From Barthelona sp. PAP020 (Eukaryota; Metamonada: BaSk clade), in NCBI GenBank assembly GCA_040182905.1, contig JARQWU010000003.1, forward strand, positions 1 to 64,000: a stretch of 64,000 nucleotides of DNA. The letters are read 5' to 3'. Under the pieces are notes generated by a model. That model was not told the DNA's origin. It saw nothing but the letters and a program-made list of their open reading frames with translations, and made no database searches. Both the position numbers and the translations under genes were made by a program. Position 1 is the first letter of the stretch; every line of letters starts with the position of its first letter. Below are positions 37,701 to 48,272 of the stretch, one piece after another.

Positions 37701-40700
37701 CTTCAATAACAAAGGTTCTAACATAGGAGGTAATGACTCACCAACATTTTCAATAAGTACAGCCCTACCGAAACGAATGGCATTTTCAAGGTTTCTGGCT
37801 AAATCTTTATCTGTCAATTTTAACACATCCAAACCAGTTTCACTGTGACTGTACATCTGTTTAATCCATTGATTAGCTTGACCTTGAGGATCAATCATCA
37901 AACCCCAACGATTACCCTTTGTTAAAATAATCGCATTCTCTGTGCTCAATCTATCAGAAGGTAAACCATCAAACGTCCATTTTCTGATTTCAACAGGATC
38001 ACCCAAGGTATCGATTAGATTAACACCATGAGTATAAGGAATGTTGAGCATTTCTAATTTTTTACACCATTGATTGATCAACTTTTCACGGAAATCACTG
38101 GTAAATGCACCAAGATATGCTATAGCACCGGAAGAGATCAAGATATCACCAACAACATTAATAGAAAGAATAGATAGTTTCTTAACTTCTTCTTCCCATC
38201 TTTCCTTTTCATCTCCCAAAGATGCCAATAATTTCTCTGCTCTAGTGACCTTATCTTTATTATTTTGCACATCCTTTTCTAATTCCAATTTATGGTCTTG
38301 TTTTTCATGTAAATCAGCTTCCAAATTGCTGATTTTATCTTCAATAGCTTTTAATTTAGAACGTTTTGCTTGTAAAGCACTTTCGGTCTTTTCCAACTCA
38401 GCTTTAGCAGCTTCATGTTCCTTTTCCAAAGGAATAACAGTTAATTTAACATTATGATACTTATAGATGGCAATCACCCAAGCAGCCATAGATTCACAAG
38501 CCTTGGATGATGCTCTTAATTTGGCGGGGTCATATTCAGGATTGTCAATGAACGCAGTAATTTTGGAAATAATGCTTGAATCAATATTATCTCTGTCATA
38601 ATGCATTAATGAATCCATCAATGCAGCACTATTGTTCAATAATTGCTTTGAAGGAGTCCACCAGTCATCAATACGTTTTCCAATAATATTTGGATCTGGT
38701 GCTTTAACAGCTTTAACACCTTTCATAATACAAATTGAATGCATAACAAGTTTAACACCTTCAGGAGGACTGTTATATGCAGCGAGTTCTCTGAAATGGG
38801 ATGCATTCAAGACACTCAATGCAGCTTGTGCATTTTGAAGAACAGGATAAGCTTCACCTAACTTGAAAGCAGCTTCATCAGCAATTTCTTGACATTTCTT
38901 AGCCTGAATAGCAACTTCTTTTTCTTCTTTTTGAACGACTTCTTGAATCTTTTGAGCTTCAACCTTTTGTTTTCCAATATTTTCGATCATCTTTTCGGTT
39001 TCAATACTCTCTTGTTCCAATTTAGGAATCTGTTCAGCCAATGATTGTTGCAGCACATCAACTGATTTTGAAGTGTTTTCAATGGTAGAAATACCAGCCT
39101 GAAGACGAATCTTTGCTTCGGTTAACTTTGAACGCTTATCAACCAATAGTTTCTTCAAAAGATTCAAAAGCTCCAAATAAGAGGTTGGAGTGACATAATT
39201 ATGTCTCCTCAACACTTCCAAATATTCTTTAGACATGACTTGAACAGATTGATGAAATTCAACACACATTTCAACAACAGCATTACGAATTGCAGCATCT
39301 TTGGTGTTATCTTCTTCTTCAAATCGAGTATCAATAAAGGCATCCTTGGCAACACTCAACAAGGCTTCTTCTGGCCATTCTGTGAACCAATCAATGGTAC
39401 AACAATTGACCAATGAAGGGAACTGTCTCAAACGAGATCTAAATTCTTCTCCCATAGGAGAAAAGCACAAAACAACATGAATATTGTGTCTCACACGTCT
39501 GGTAAAGAGGTTGAACAAATTCAACTTTGTTGGAATAATTCCAAGAGATGTAGCGAGAGGACGCATTGTGTTATAGATTTGATCAAGTTCTTGTTCATCA
39601 AATAAGTTGGGAATCTCACCAGTATTCAATATGTTGTTTATATCTTCAACAAAACTCTCATCCACAATTTGTGTATCAGCAAAAAGGAACACAGTTGGTT
39701 TTTCATCAAGACCACATGATCTCAAAACTTGCATGAGATTTTCTCTCCACTGTTCTTTGCCATAATTCTTGGAAACTTCAATGTTAAACACCTGCATGCC
39801 ACACATATGAGCAGCTAATCTAGTGAGTGATCTACGACCAGAACCACCAACACCCAACAACAAAGCATTACCTTGAGGTTGAGAAATAATTCTTGATATT
39901 CTGCAAACATGAGCAACAGCATTCTCAAACATAATCAACTTCATTGGTGCACTTTCTTCTTCATTGTAATCACGTAGAGTCTCTTCTACACTGCTAATTA
40001 ATTTAGGCTTTTGGATAACTTCCGCATATCCATTAAAACCAGTTCCTGATTGATTCACTGTGAACATTAATTGTAATTGACCCTTATGTTGGTCAATAGA
40101 TATTCCAGTGCTTTCACCAAGCTCACTAATACTCATTTTGAAATCTTTTTGAATTATCTCTTCGAGCATTGATGAAAAGTTAACCCTATCTGTGTCATTG
40201 ATAAGACGATCAGCGAACACTCTCAAATTTTCATGAATTAACGATTTGATGACATTATACTTTGAAGAAACCAAATACTTTGGATCACACATGAGCATTC
40301 CTTGAATGATAGAAGATAAATCTCTGAGGTTGAAAGTGTAATGAGATTTAGCAGGTGTTGGCAACAATTGATCACAAGCAAAACCATATATTTTAATCCC
40401 TGCTTCAACAACTGTTTCAACAAGTGATTTTACTTCATTGGAAATGCCTTGAACTGTGTATGTATGATTCATAATGGTAGTAAAGATAGACTTTAAGGAC
40501 TTATTTGATAGTTCAGGGAAACTTAAGAAATTGTAATGTCTCAACAATCTATTAGTAACAGGGTTTCTACCACCACCAGGAGGTCCCATTGCTGAAACAA
40601 AATGACAATCAACGATTTGTTTCAAATACAATGCTTTACGGTCATACCAACCACCATAATCCATATATTGTCTAATTAACTCAATAGGAGGTTGGGCCCC

Positions 40701-43700
40701 ATATTTTTCTCTCATGGGCATGTTCAAATCATCTACAAAAATAATAGCCTTTTTGCCCAAAGGAGGTCCATAGTAAACATTTCTTCTTTTTTCAAACTTA
40801 GAGTCCAAAACATCTTGGGTTTGATTAGCACTGGTTTGAGCAGAAAAATTGACAAACAAAGGAATGTACTTGGCATCAAGCTTATCAGCCAATGTTTGCT
40901 TAACAGTAACACTCTTTCCGGTACCAGTTTCACCAACAGCCAAAATATGAGAACCATTCCTGCTCAATTGCTCAATTAAATAGGACATGGCAATATTTTC
41001 AGTGACAGGCACAATCATGTTCGAGAAAGCAGTGCCCTTTTCAATCTTAAATGCAGGAATGGTATCAATCCATGAAATCCAACTTTCCTTTTCTTCATCA
41101 AATAAGTAATCAAACAGAGTGCCTTCAGTGGGCAAACCATTGATAATATCTGGAACAACATCTTTCAGTAAATCACGCAAGAATTTATCAAATGGTAAAC
41201 GATCTTTAGCCATCAAAGCACCACCAACAGACCAAATTACAGAGAAAACACAAAGTGGATCAATCATTCTAGGAATACGTTCCAACATCTCTTCTGGAAC
41301 AGGTGTGACTTCATCTGGAGGTTGATACTTGAGCATGAAAGAATCCATGATATTCAAAGCAGATTTGCAAAGATTTGAATCAACAGTTGAAACAACTTCA
41401 GACAGATCATGTCTAATGTATTCAACCAATGGAGTGATAAGACTGTTCAAGTTGGCTTGAATTCTAACTGCGTGCTCTTCAAAATTGGAAGGTATTGTGG
41501 CAATCCAAGATTGAATTAAAGGTGATAAACCGATGTAAGAAGGTTCCATATAAACCATACCACATCTAGAAACAGTAGCAGGAGAGGCTTGAGACAGATC
41601 TTCTACTTCAAAGATCATATTCATTCTGGAAGTTAAAGGAATAACTTGACCATTTGCCAAACACAATTTTTTGTTATCATCCAACACAGTATTCATATTT
41701 TCAATCCAAACTGCATCAACAGGACCATCACAAACAATCCAAAATCTTTCATCAGTTGTATCTGTTGCAGCTTGACGTACTGCTTTGGCTAAAACACCAT
41801 CATACCATTCAAGTGTGTTTGGATCTCTACCACCATATAATTGATCCATAGTAACAGCTTTAGGATTCAAGCATAGGGTATTCACCTTAGAATAATTGTC
41901 AATTCCTTTTAATGAAGTCATAGCTCCTTGTAATGTACGCATACAACATGATTTACCTCCACCTGTTGGACCAACAAGCATGAGACCATGTCTCAACAAA
42001 ATTGTTTCGTACAACTGGAATACCTTTTGAATGAACGATTCCAAGGGTTGTAAACCTGATTGAGCAATATTCTCCAAAACTGCTTGATGTAAAGTACCAT
42101 AATCATTTACAGGGGGTTTTACACCAGGGAAAAGATCTGAAATAATACCATTGAACAGAGGAATATCATCTCTAAGGAACTTTGGTAGATTACAATCCCT
42201 TAAGGCTCTTAATAACAACACATTTTCATCCAATTCAGGACTTTGTCTTTTAATTTCACCAGCAGCAGCAATAACTGTATTAACAGCACGCATACCAAAA
42301 TCATAATGGAATTGAGAACTCAATTGTTCAGAAGATAACTTAAAAGTACCAACCATCTTTTGAGCTAATGAACGACCTTCAGAAAAACCAAATGAAAACA
42401 GACGAATTTCAGCAATCAAACCATAATCTGGAACCATAACTGCAATAGGTCTAAATTGTGCTTTCAAATTATCAGGTAATTCAGTACGTCCAGCATAACC
42501 AGGATTCATAGTAATGAAGACTGCACATCTGGGGTTTAAAGGCATTTCAGAACCACCAAAATTGAATTTTGTTTTTTGTTCACGAATTGCATTATAAATC
42601 GTGGCCAATTGTTGTGCAATAACTGATAAGACTTCAATATCAATACGATTAAACTCATCAAAACAAGCCCATGCACCAACAGATACCAAACCTTTGAAGA
42701 ACTTTTCCATTGCCAAGAAATCTAAACCATCTGAACAGTTCAAAACATAACAATAATTAGCCAATGCCTTAGATAAATCCTTGACAGTTTCAGTCTTACC
42801 AGTACCTGCAGGACCTTGAGGAGAACCTCCTAAATTCAAATGTACGGCACCCATTAAAGTCATATAAATACGATCTGTCAAAGGAGTAATAACCAAACGG
42901 CTTGTGTTACCAAGATATTCATAACCATATTTAATGTTAGATTGTACCATTCTCACGTAACAATCATCATCAGCCCAATAATATCTCATATTGGAGACCC
43001 ATTCAAATGCATTAATTGCAGTGACATCTTCATTCTTCAACTTTTCAACAACATCTCTTGCATGTACATCTATTGTGATTAAAGAACTTAAGGTTTTTCT
43101 GTTCAATTTGCTTAAGGGAGATCTTACAAGTTGAGTAAGATCTTCGATTTGTTTCAGTTGTGTCAAATATTGCTCAGATAACTTAGCACTAATGATAGAT
43201 TTTTCGACATCTCTTGTCCACCAAATTTGAGAAACAGCCAAGACAATTTGAGCAGCATGAGCAAGAACCCAATCTGTTCTGGCAGTATCAGCATAAGTAC
43301 TGATACCTTTTTCAATCTCATGCTTGATTGATGCTTGCATAATCTTTTCAATATCACACATCCAATCTTCAACATTAGAAGTGGGATATATTGTCTCAAC
43401 AAAATCAACCTTTTCATCCTCACCGGAAAACATGGCAGACATTCCATTGTTCTCACCAAATTCAATTTTATGCAGGTTTTCAAAGCATTTCTTTAGATGT
43501 GGTTGAACAGCTTGAGGGTCTTTTGTCTGTGACAGGATCATCAACAGATCATTGTCTGAAAGGAAATAGAAACGTCCAAATACAGCACATTTTGACTCCA
43601 AATAAGCAGATAAACCTCTCTGTACTTGATCCAATGATTGATTACACTCTTTAAATTTATGGTACAATTTATCCTGTTTACAAAAAGATAAAACCAAAGG

Positions 43701-46700
43701 ATCTTTAGACGCGGTGTTCATTAAACGACGCCATGTGTGATCAACAGACGAAAAAGTCTTGTGCTCTCTTGGCAACTGTCTAATAATATCTGCAGAACTA
43801 AAAATAGGCTCCAAATACATCCAGTTAGCTTGTACTTGCACCCATTCTTCAATAATATCACTTGTTGACTTCAAAAGTGCTTCCCATTCCGCAATATCAT
43901 CTTCAAAAGGCTTTTTGAATGGTGAAAACGACATTGCTTGTGTCATTACAATATGATCATCCAACAACTGAACAATTTCATCAACACCACCCATTGTGAA
44001 TGTGTTTGTATCTCCATAAGGATTGATGTAGAATTTGACTTCTTCCCATTCCTTCTTCATCTTCAACAATGATTCCTCAATAAAGAATTCCTTGGATGCA
44101 AAATCTGTCTCCTTTAAAATGATACTTTCAAATTCTGGCAGTTTCAATTCAAACACTGAATCTAACGTGAAGTTTTCATCTTGAGAAGGATTCAAATCGA
44201 ATCCAATCTTTTCACTAATGTTCTTCCAATGTCTTTCACGCATACCAGGAGACCTGAGCGCCACCAACAAAGGAACATGAGGCGAAAATTCAGCCACTTC
44301 AGCTTTCACTTCATTTGCTATTTCAAAACATTGAGGATGATCTTTTAAAGCTCTGCATGTCTTGTTAAGAGTCTTCACCCATGATTGAACATTCTCTTCC
44401 ATCACCTTAGCATCTAATTTCTGGAAGGATGCAGTTTTAACAGTATTGTGCCAATTGGACCAATCTCGTGCAGTCAACCAAAGATCTGCAAATGGTTCAA
44501 ATGCTTGAATAAGATTGGGTAGTTCCAAATATTCAGTTTGAGGTAACTTGAATAAAGCTTCACGACTATTGAACTCTTTAACTTTTTGTTGACTCGTCTT
44601 TAATTCATGCTGAATCTTTTTGACCTCAACAGCATTTTCTTCAACCCTACTAAGATCGGTATTTTGGTTGAATTGACCAATGATAGCAGCCAATTCATTC
44701 AATCTGCGACTGAAAGCTTCCTGGCCTTTCTTCAACTCCAATCTAAATTTGGAATCATATTTCTCTTGTGAAGATTGGTTCTTTTCAACAACTTCTTCAA
44801 TATTCTTGCTCCAAGCAAATGTCTTCCATCTTAATTTGAATTCAGCATCAGTGAATTGATAATTATATTTTTCCAGCATTGAATAAATGCTAACCATTTC
44901 ATTGACTTCTTGATGTAATCCAACCTCTTGATCAGGAATACTGTCAATATATTGTCTAATTTCAGTCAATTGTTCAATATTCTTAGGTTTTTCCAAAACT
45001 TTACGATAAATGACTTCATATTGGTTACAAATACCTTCGCACTTCTTTGTGCCTCGTTTAATCATTGTGTCCAATATAGTTTCAACAATTTTATTGTATT
45101 TGGCAATAATCTGATTGCGAATCTGTATTGTAGAAATTTGGAAACCAGATAACACAACAGAATGGTCAATTTGATCAGGAACACGTTCACATAATCTTAA
45201 ATTCCTTTCTAACATTTCTACAAGTTTTTGCAAAGGATATTCTTCTTCATCTTGTAATTCTTCTTCCAATCTTTTAATGTCCACATTTATCAATTCTTCA
45301 AAGATAGAAAAGGTCTTTAAATAAGTCCATAAAGGCATAATCGCACTTGACATTGCACTAATAATACTTCTACGATACTCTAAAACCTCAGGATCATCGT
45401 TGTGAACACTGCATAATACAGGTTGTTTAATCGCACGAGAAGAAGATTGAATGCCAGGTAATAATATGGATTGGAGTTGAGGAATATCTCTTAATGAAGA
45501 TAAGGCTTCATCAAAAATGTTTACAGGCAACTTCTCAACTTCACTCAGAGATAACGAATAACCAAAATAGAAACTCTTAATAATAGGCTTTTCTTTCATA
45601 TCTTCAGCCTTATCATCTTCTTCCTTTTTGGCGTTCTTATTGCTTTCCTCATCTTTTTCATCAGTTTTCTTGATTGGGGTTTTTTCAACAGATTGCTTCA
45701 ATATTTTTTCTTCTTCCTTTTTCACCAACTCTTGAATTTCTTCAACACTACGTTCATTAATAACTAAATCCAATTGGAACATAGGAATAGCTGCTGTTTC
45801 AATTGTTTCATGTGTTTTGGTAGAAATCAACTGAATTTTATTGCAGGAATGAATGATAACCTCGGCGTAATTTATTTGATTGATCATTTCACAATACTTT
45901 TGTAAAGAATTGAGTGTATAGTTTCTTAACGTATCTTCCATCTGATATCTTAACGCTCTTAAAAATTCTTTCAATTTAGAGTGTTCAAAAGTATCAAAAG
46001 TAACTCCTTGAATATTAAACCAGCCCTTTTCGGTTTTGGACAATGGTTCTTCAACTGAAACCTTAAGATTTTGTAACCAGGTATCTCTTAAATAACTAAC
46101 TCCATTCTGAATAGACTGTAACTCCAACTGTTCAAATTCTCCAATTTTAAATGTTCTTGAAGCGTTAATATGGAATAATGTGTGCTGTAAAATGTTGTAA
46201 TTTTCTCTTTGAACATTTTGTAAGGCGGTTACAGCATGTGGATGTGTCAAGAATGAATGAAATCTGAATGATTTCATAACTTTGTTGAAATTGGTTCCTT
46301 CACTGTCAAGTCGTCCTTTATCTTTGTGTCTACGCTCATTGGCCTCAATAGTAAGTTCATCTGAGACGGTAATTAACTCCTCAAGTGAAGGATCGTACAA
46401 ATTTTCTAACATTGAATTGTCATGAAGTACTTTGTCGAAAATTAAACGATTATTGACACGGCAATAATCCAATTGAACCTCTCTCAGCAATTCTTCAACC
46501 ACCTTTGGATAGTTCATTTTAGAAGTATCAATACCATATGCAGCCTTTTTAAGAATTTTATCAACAGTATCAACAGGTAAGGGGTCGATATCATCAACAG
46601 GCATCGATTCAACACACAAAAAATATCTCATCCTAGATTCAGCTTTAGCTCTCTCTGTATGAGCTTTTCGCACACGTTTTGCAAATAAAAAGGGACTTGA

Positions 46701-47207
46701 ACCCAATATTAACAAATCAATTTGAGGAACTAACACAATTCTGGCGCCCAATTTAACGGTATACTCATCTGAATTCTCATCATAACTCAAAATTTGACAG
46801 GATAACCATTGATCTGTATTCGATAATCTCACTTGTCCAGGAACATACTTTGAACCATCTTGTAAAGAAAAACCAAGATTTAACCAAGAATCAAATGGTC
46901 GTTCATCAAAATTTTTATCATCAAACAATGCTAAAGGAAGATATCGTTTCATAGAGGGTGTATGTACAACAGAAACATTTGAAGCTTCCAATAATTCTAA
47001 TTCTTCTTTGGTAGGTTGATGATAAAATACACCTTCTTTTGCAAGAAGTGATTTCATATCTTGTGCTGCATATAAACGTCGTAATCTTTCAATCAAAACT
47101 TCTCTTGGTGCTTTTCCAGGTTCAGGAATTCGCGGTGCCACAACCTTTGGTTCACACATCAAAGGTAATGAACCAGGGTCAGGATTATTCCTATATCCAA
47201 TATTCAT
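34788..47207 (-). CDS. Axonemal inner-arm dynein heavy chain, DNAH1-like
   Basis: This is a single exon of 4139 residues. The N-terminal tail carries the segment LPLALFDDKNFDERPFDSWL, and later FLTHPHAVTALQNV and DTWLQNLKVSVEEP. I associate these with DNAH1-type (single-headed inner arm) heavy chains. The motor has AAA1 Walker A GPAGTGKTET (Lys1471), AAA2 GPTGGGKS (Lys1752), AAA3 GETGTGKS (Lys2098) and AAA4 GVGGSGRRSL (Arg2458, the usual axonemal variant). The coiled-coil stalk with microtubule-binding tip lies around 2700-3050. AAA5 and AAA6 follow, and a C-terminal domain with GCYVDGLFLEGA, ending KRGVALICALRY. It drives flagellar beating. The organism is therefore flagellated. All four nucleotide sites look intact, and the full length implies a functional gene. 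Confidence 0.95.
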   Translation of the reverse strand: MNIGYRNNPDPGSLPLMCEPKVVAPRIPEPGKAPREVLIERLRRLYAAQDMKSLLAKEGVFYHQPTKEELELLEASNVSVVHTPSMKRYLPLALFDDKNFDERPFDSWLNLGFSLQDGSKYVPGQVRLSNTDQWLSCQILSYDENSDEYTVKLGARIVLVPQIDLLILGSSPFLFAKRVRKAHTERAKAESRMRYFLCVESMPVDDIDPLPVDTVDKILKKAAYGIDTSKMNYPKVVEELLREVQLDYCRVNNRLIFDKVLHDNSMLENLYDPSLEELITVSDELTIEANERRHKDKGRLDSEGTNFNKVMKSFRFHSFLTHPHAVTALQNVQRENYNILQHTLFHINASRTFKIGEFEQLELQSIQNGVSYLRDTWLQNLKVSVEEPLSKTEKGWFNIQGVTFDTFEHSKLKEFLRALRYQMEDTLRNYTLNSLQKYCEMINQINYAEVIIHSCNKIQLISTKTHETIETAAIPMFQLDLVINERSVEEIQELVKKEEEKILKQSVEKTPIKKTDEKDEESNKNAKKEEDDKAEDMKEKPIIKSFYFGYSLSLSEVEKLPVNIFDEALSSLRDIPQLQSILLPGIQSSSRAIKQPVLCSVHNDDPEVLEYRRSIISAMSSAIMPLWTYLKTFSIFEELINVDIKRLEEELQDEEEYPLQKLVEMLERNLRLCERVPDQIDHSVVLSGFQISTIQIRNQIIAKYNKIVETILDTMIKRGTKKCEGICNQYEVIYRKVLEKPKNIEQLTEIRQYIDSIPDQEVGLHQEVNEMVSIYSMLEKYNYQFTDAEFKLRWKTFAWSKNIEEVVEKNQSSQEKYDSKFRLELKKGQEAFSRRLNELAAIIGQFNQNTDLSRVEENAVEVKKIQHELKTSQQKVKEFNSREALFKLPQTEYLELPNLIQAFEPFADLWLTARDWSNWHNTVKTASFQKLDAKVMEENVQSWVKTLNKTCRALKDHPQCFEIANEVKAEVAEFSPHVPLLVALRSPGMRERHWKNISEKIGFDLNPSQDENFTLDSVFELKLPEFESIILKETDFASKEFFIEESLLKMKKEWEEVKFYINPYGDTNTFTMGGVDEIVQLLDDHIVMTQAMSFSPFKKPFEDDIAEWEALLKSTSDIIEEWVQVQANWMYLEPIFSSADIIRQLPREHKTFSSVDHTWRRLMNTASKDPLVLSFCKQDKLYHKFKECNQSLDQVQRGLSAYLESKCAVFGRFYFLSDNDLLMILSQTKDPQAVQPHLKKCFENLHKIEFGENNGMSAMFSGEDEKVDFVETIYPTSNVEDWMCDIEKIMQASIKHEIEKGISTYADTARTDWVLAHAAQIVLAVSQIWWTRDVEKSIISAKLSEQYLTQLKQIEDLTQLVRSPLSKLNRKTLSSLITIDVHARDVVEKLKNEDVTAINAFEWVSNMRYYWADDDCYVRMVQSNIKYGYEYLGNTSRLVITPLTDRIYMTLMGAVHLNLGGSPQGPAGTGKTETVKDLSKALANYCYVLNCSDGLDFLAMEKFFKGLVSVGAWACFDEFNRIDIEVLSVIAQQLATIYNAIREQKTKFNFGGSEMPLNPRCAVFITMNPGYAGRTELPDNLKAQFRPIAVMVPDYGLIAEIRLFSFGFSEGRSLAQKMVGTFKLSSEQLSSQFHYDFGMRAVNTVIAAAGEIKRQSPELDENVLLLRALRDCNLPKFLRDDIPLFNGIISDLFPGVKPPVNDYGTLHQAVLENIAQSGLQPLESFIQKVFQLYETILLRHGLMLVGPTGGGKSCCMRTLQGAMTSLKGIDNYSKVNTLCLNPKAVTMDQLYGGRDPNTLEWYDGVLAKAVRQAATDTTDERFWIVCDGPVDAVWIENMNTVLDDNKKLCLANGQVIPLTSRMNMIFEVEDLSQASPATVSRCGMVYMEPSYIGLSPLIQSWIATIPSNFEEHAVRIQANLNSLITPLVEYIRHDLSEVVSTVDSNLCKSALNIMDSFMLKYQPPDEVTPVPEEMLERIPRMIDPLCVFSVIWSVGGALMAKDRLPFDKFLRDLLKDVVPDIINGLPTEGTLFDYLFDEEKESWISWIDTIPAFKIEKGTAFSNMIVPVTENIAMSYLIEQLSRNGSHILAVGETGTGKSVTVKQTLADKLDAKYIPLFVNFSAQTSANQTQDVLDSKFEKRRNVYYGPPLGKKAIIFVDDLNMPMREKYGAQPPIELIRQYMDYGGWYDRKALYLKQIVDCHFVSAMGPPGGGRNPVTNRLLRHYNFLSFPELSNKSLKSIFTTIMNHTYTVQGISNEVKSLVETVVEAGIKIYGFACDQLLPTPAKSHYTFNLRDLSSIIQGMLMCDPKYLVSSKYNVIKSLIHENLRVFADRLINDTDRVNFSSMLEEIIQKDFKMSISELGESTGISIDQHKGQLQLMFTVNQSGTGFNGYAEVIQKPKLISSVEETLRDYNEEESAPMKLIMFENAVAHVCRISRIISQPQGNALLLGVGGSGRRSLTRLAAHMCGMQVFNIEVSKNYGKEQWRENLMQVLRSCGLDEKPTVFLFADTQIVDESFVEDINNILNTGEIPNLFDEQELDQIYNTMRPLATSLGIIPTKLNLFNLFTRRVRHNIHVVLCFSPMGEEFRSRLRQFPSLVNCCTIDWFTEWPEEALLSVAKDAFIDTRFEEEDNTKDAAIRNAVVEMCVEFHQSVQVMSKEYLEVLRRHNYVTPTSYLELLNLLKKLLVDKRSKLTEAKIRLQAGISTIENTSKSVDVLQQSLAEQIPKLEQESIETEKMIENIGKQKVEAQKIQEVVQKEEKEVAIQAKKCQEIADEAAFKLGEAYPVLQNAQAALSVLNASHFRELAAYNSPPEGVKLVMHSICIMKGVKAVKAPDPNIIGKRIDDWWTPSKQLLNNSAALMDSLMHYDRDNIDSSIISKITAFIDNPEYDPAKLRASSKACESMAAWVIAIYKYHNVKLTVIPLEKEHEAAKAELEKTESALQAKRSKLKAIEDKISNLEADLHEKQDHKLELEKDVQNNKDKVTRAEKLLASLGDEKERWEEEVKKLSILSINVVGDILISSGAIAYLGAFTSDFREKLINQWCKKLEMLNIPYTHGVNLIDTLGDPVEIRKWTFDGLPSDRLSTENAIILTKGNRWGLMIDPQGQANQWIKQMYSHSETGLDVLKLTDKDLARNLENAIRFGRAVLIENVGESLPPMLEPLLLKQTISEGGRQAMIKLGDHLVSYNEDFRLYMTTKLSNPHYSPETSVKVSLLNFTITQSGLEDQLLAKVVVEERPELEQAKNKLIKDNAAMIAELRQTEDDILALLARTSQNAILEDDRAIDILAGSKKVTVQIHEKVAQAEITEREIDETRSKYIPAAQRSAVLYFCVADMANIDPMYQYSLQWFIRLFINAIHDADEAEDLNIRAKNIAECFTYSLYNNICRSLFENHKLMFSFLMTSRIMQFNGEIDQEEWRFLVSPVVSTVVPYEKPYSWLTDKVWNDICALDNLPAFKGIAKDFIQNEAPWKNVFDSNNSHKESFSSQFSKLSSLQRLLVIKCLRPDKEIQAIQMFVTENLGSEFIVPPTFNLAGSFKESSSTTPLIFVLSPGANPASDLFAFADQMRHKLLHISLGQGQGEKAAELIKQCCQSGAWVLLQNCHLSSSWMPTLEMIVESFNPDIIRPDFRLWLTSMPSPTFPVSVLQNGIKMTNEPPRGIRANLLRSYNSYESQFLQHPDKPNEFKKLLYSLSLFHAIVQERRKFGALGWNIPYEFTTGDLTVCTQQLNLFLSTYDEIPFKVLKFLFGEINYGGRVTDEWDRRTLMTIIQDYMTPGCFTDGYSFGDQNEDAPYASFTLEDLDSYLKHIDELPLEPHPETFGLHANADITYANNETLMMFDTLLSLQPRTTSSGGLSRDDVINQTASSILSSVAKPFNYEEVAKHYPTLYEESMNTVLQQEVVRFNGLLERVHSTLHNLIKALKGEVVLSLELEAMGDSLFNNLVPELWSQVAYPSLKPLSSWVQDLQLRINFLQRWIDEGAPAVFWMSGFFFPQAFLTGTLQNFARKYVVSIDTISFAFDVLDQTRDTIKEGPEDGCYVDGLFLEGAAWSSEKKSLVDSKPKELIDVFPIIHFRPVANREIPSSGIYNCPCYKTLTRAGTLSTTGHSTNFVVKIEVPSNKPEKYWIKRGVALICALRY

Positions 47208-47612
47208 AATGGAAAAAAATTATGAATTTGAATTCAATTCTTGTCTTTTGATTTTTCAATTTCATTTGCTTTTTTGTTATTTTCATAAAACTTTACGTGT
47301 CATTTACGTTATTTGGTTGTAATTAAGCATTTACAAATATAGAAATGCCAAAGAAATGATTTTTGATTTTTCTTTTTAATTTTACAAATGTTTTGTAGTT
47401 TTGATGAATAAGTTGGATTAGTACTTCCATTAGAGACTTTATCAAGGGAAAAGTTTTTTACAGTTGAAAGTTTATTCTTTTTTAAGAATGTGTTGAATTG
47501 TTTTCATTTTGAAGTTAGTAATTTTTAGTTTCTTTTTTGATTAGCAATTTATTGTTATTATCAATCAGATTTTATTTAGAAATTATTGTTTATATTAATA
47601 TTTTTGTCAATA

Positions 47613-48272
47613 ATGTATTTAAACGAACCCCTACCGAACGAAAGTTATTACTTTCATACATTATCAACCATTGAAAACGTTGGTTCTTCAATAATAAATT
47701 CAAGAAATGATACACCATCATTTTCATCACCTCAAATTCAAAGTCACACTCCATATGCCAGCTATTATCCTCCATCCCCCACCGAAAATATTCTCACTCC
47801 ATTAACTTCATCATCTTCCTTAAGTCCATTTGATTCCTCTTCTAGTGTTAATTGGGTTGTTGAAGTTACACATACGACACCGAGGTTACCTGTTATATTT
47901 GACTCCACTTCTCCAATAAGACAGGTCAGATCCAGATATTCACACTCTCACAGAAATTCTTCCCAAAATCACAATCAAACAGGAGAATTTTGTTTGAATC
48001 GAGAATGTTATCAGCGTGTTATCAGGAATGATAAGCTTCGATCACCTTATTGTTGTGATAAATGTCAAACCCGAGAACAGAATTTGCGTCAAGAACGAGT
48101 TAAAGCTAATTTGAAGGAAATTACCATAAAACAGAGCATTTTGAAGCTAGCGAGTTTGTTTATTCCAGGACTTCCTGAAGTTGCTTTACCGTTTATTCAT
48201 GAATATGTGGACAAAGGGTTGCCTGTCAATATTAGTGAAGTTGTTTTTAAAATTAAAAATTTGGAGAATTGA
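47613..48272 (+). CDS. Unrecognised protein with a Cys-rich (possible zinc) motif
   Basis: Length is 219 residues from the ATG at 47613; an upstream TTG would add nine hydrophobic residues and is less likely. Residues 1-120 are Ser/Pro/Thr/Asn-rich and disordered. Residues 127-151 hold five cysteines in the order C127-x4-C132-x14-C147-C148-x2-C151, followed by a basic helix (TREQNLRQERVKANLKEITI). Four of the cysteines could bind one zinc ion. The C-terminus (ILKLASLFIPGLPEVALPF) is helical and hydrophobic. A DNA- or RNA-binding role is possible, but I recognise no family. It is divergent from the dynein gene, with about 400 bases between starts. Confidence 0.65.
   Translation: MYLNEPLPNESYYFHTLSTIENVGSSIINSRNDTPSFSSPQIQSHTPYASYYPPSPTENILTPLTSSSSLSPFDSSSSVNWVVEVTHTTPRLPVIFDSTSPIRQVRSRYSHSHRNSSQNHNQTGEFCLNRECYQRVIRNDKLRSPYCCDKCQTREQNLRQERVKANLKEITIKQSILKLASLFIPGLPEVALPFIHEYVDKGLPVNISEVVFKIKNLEN

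Noticed and set aside
39831-39840. Loss of Walker A lysine in dynein AAA4 as a defect
   Set aside because: GxxGxGR at AAA4 is, to my knowledge, a normal variant among axonemal dyneins, so it is not a sign of decay.
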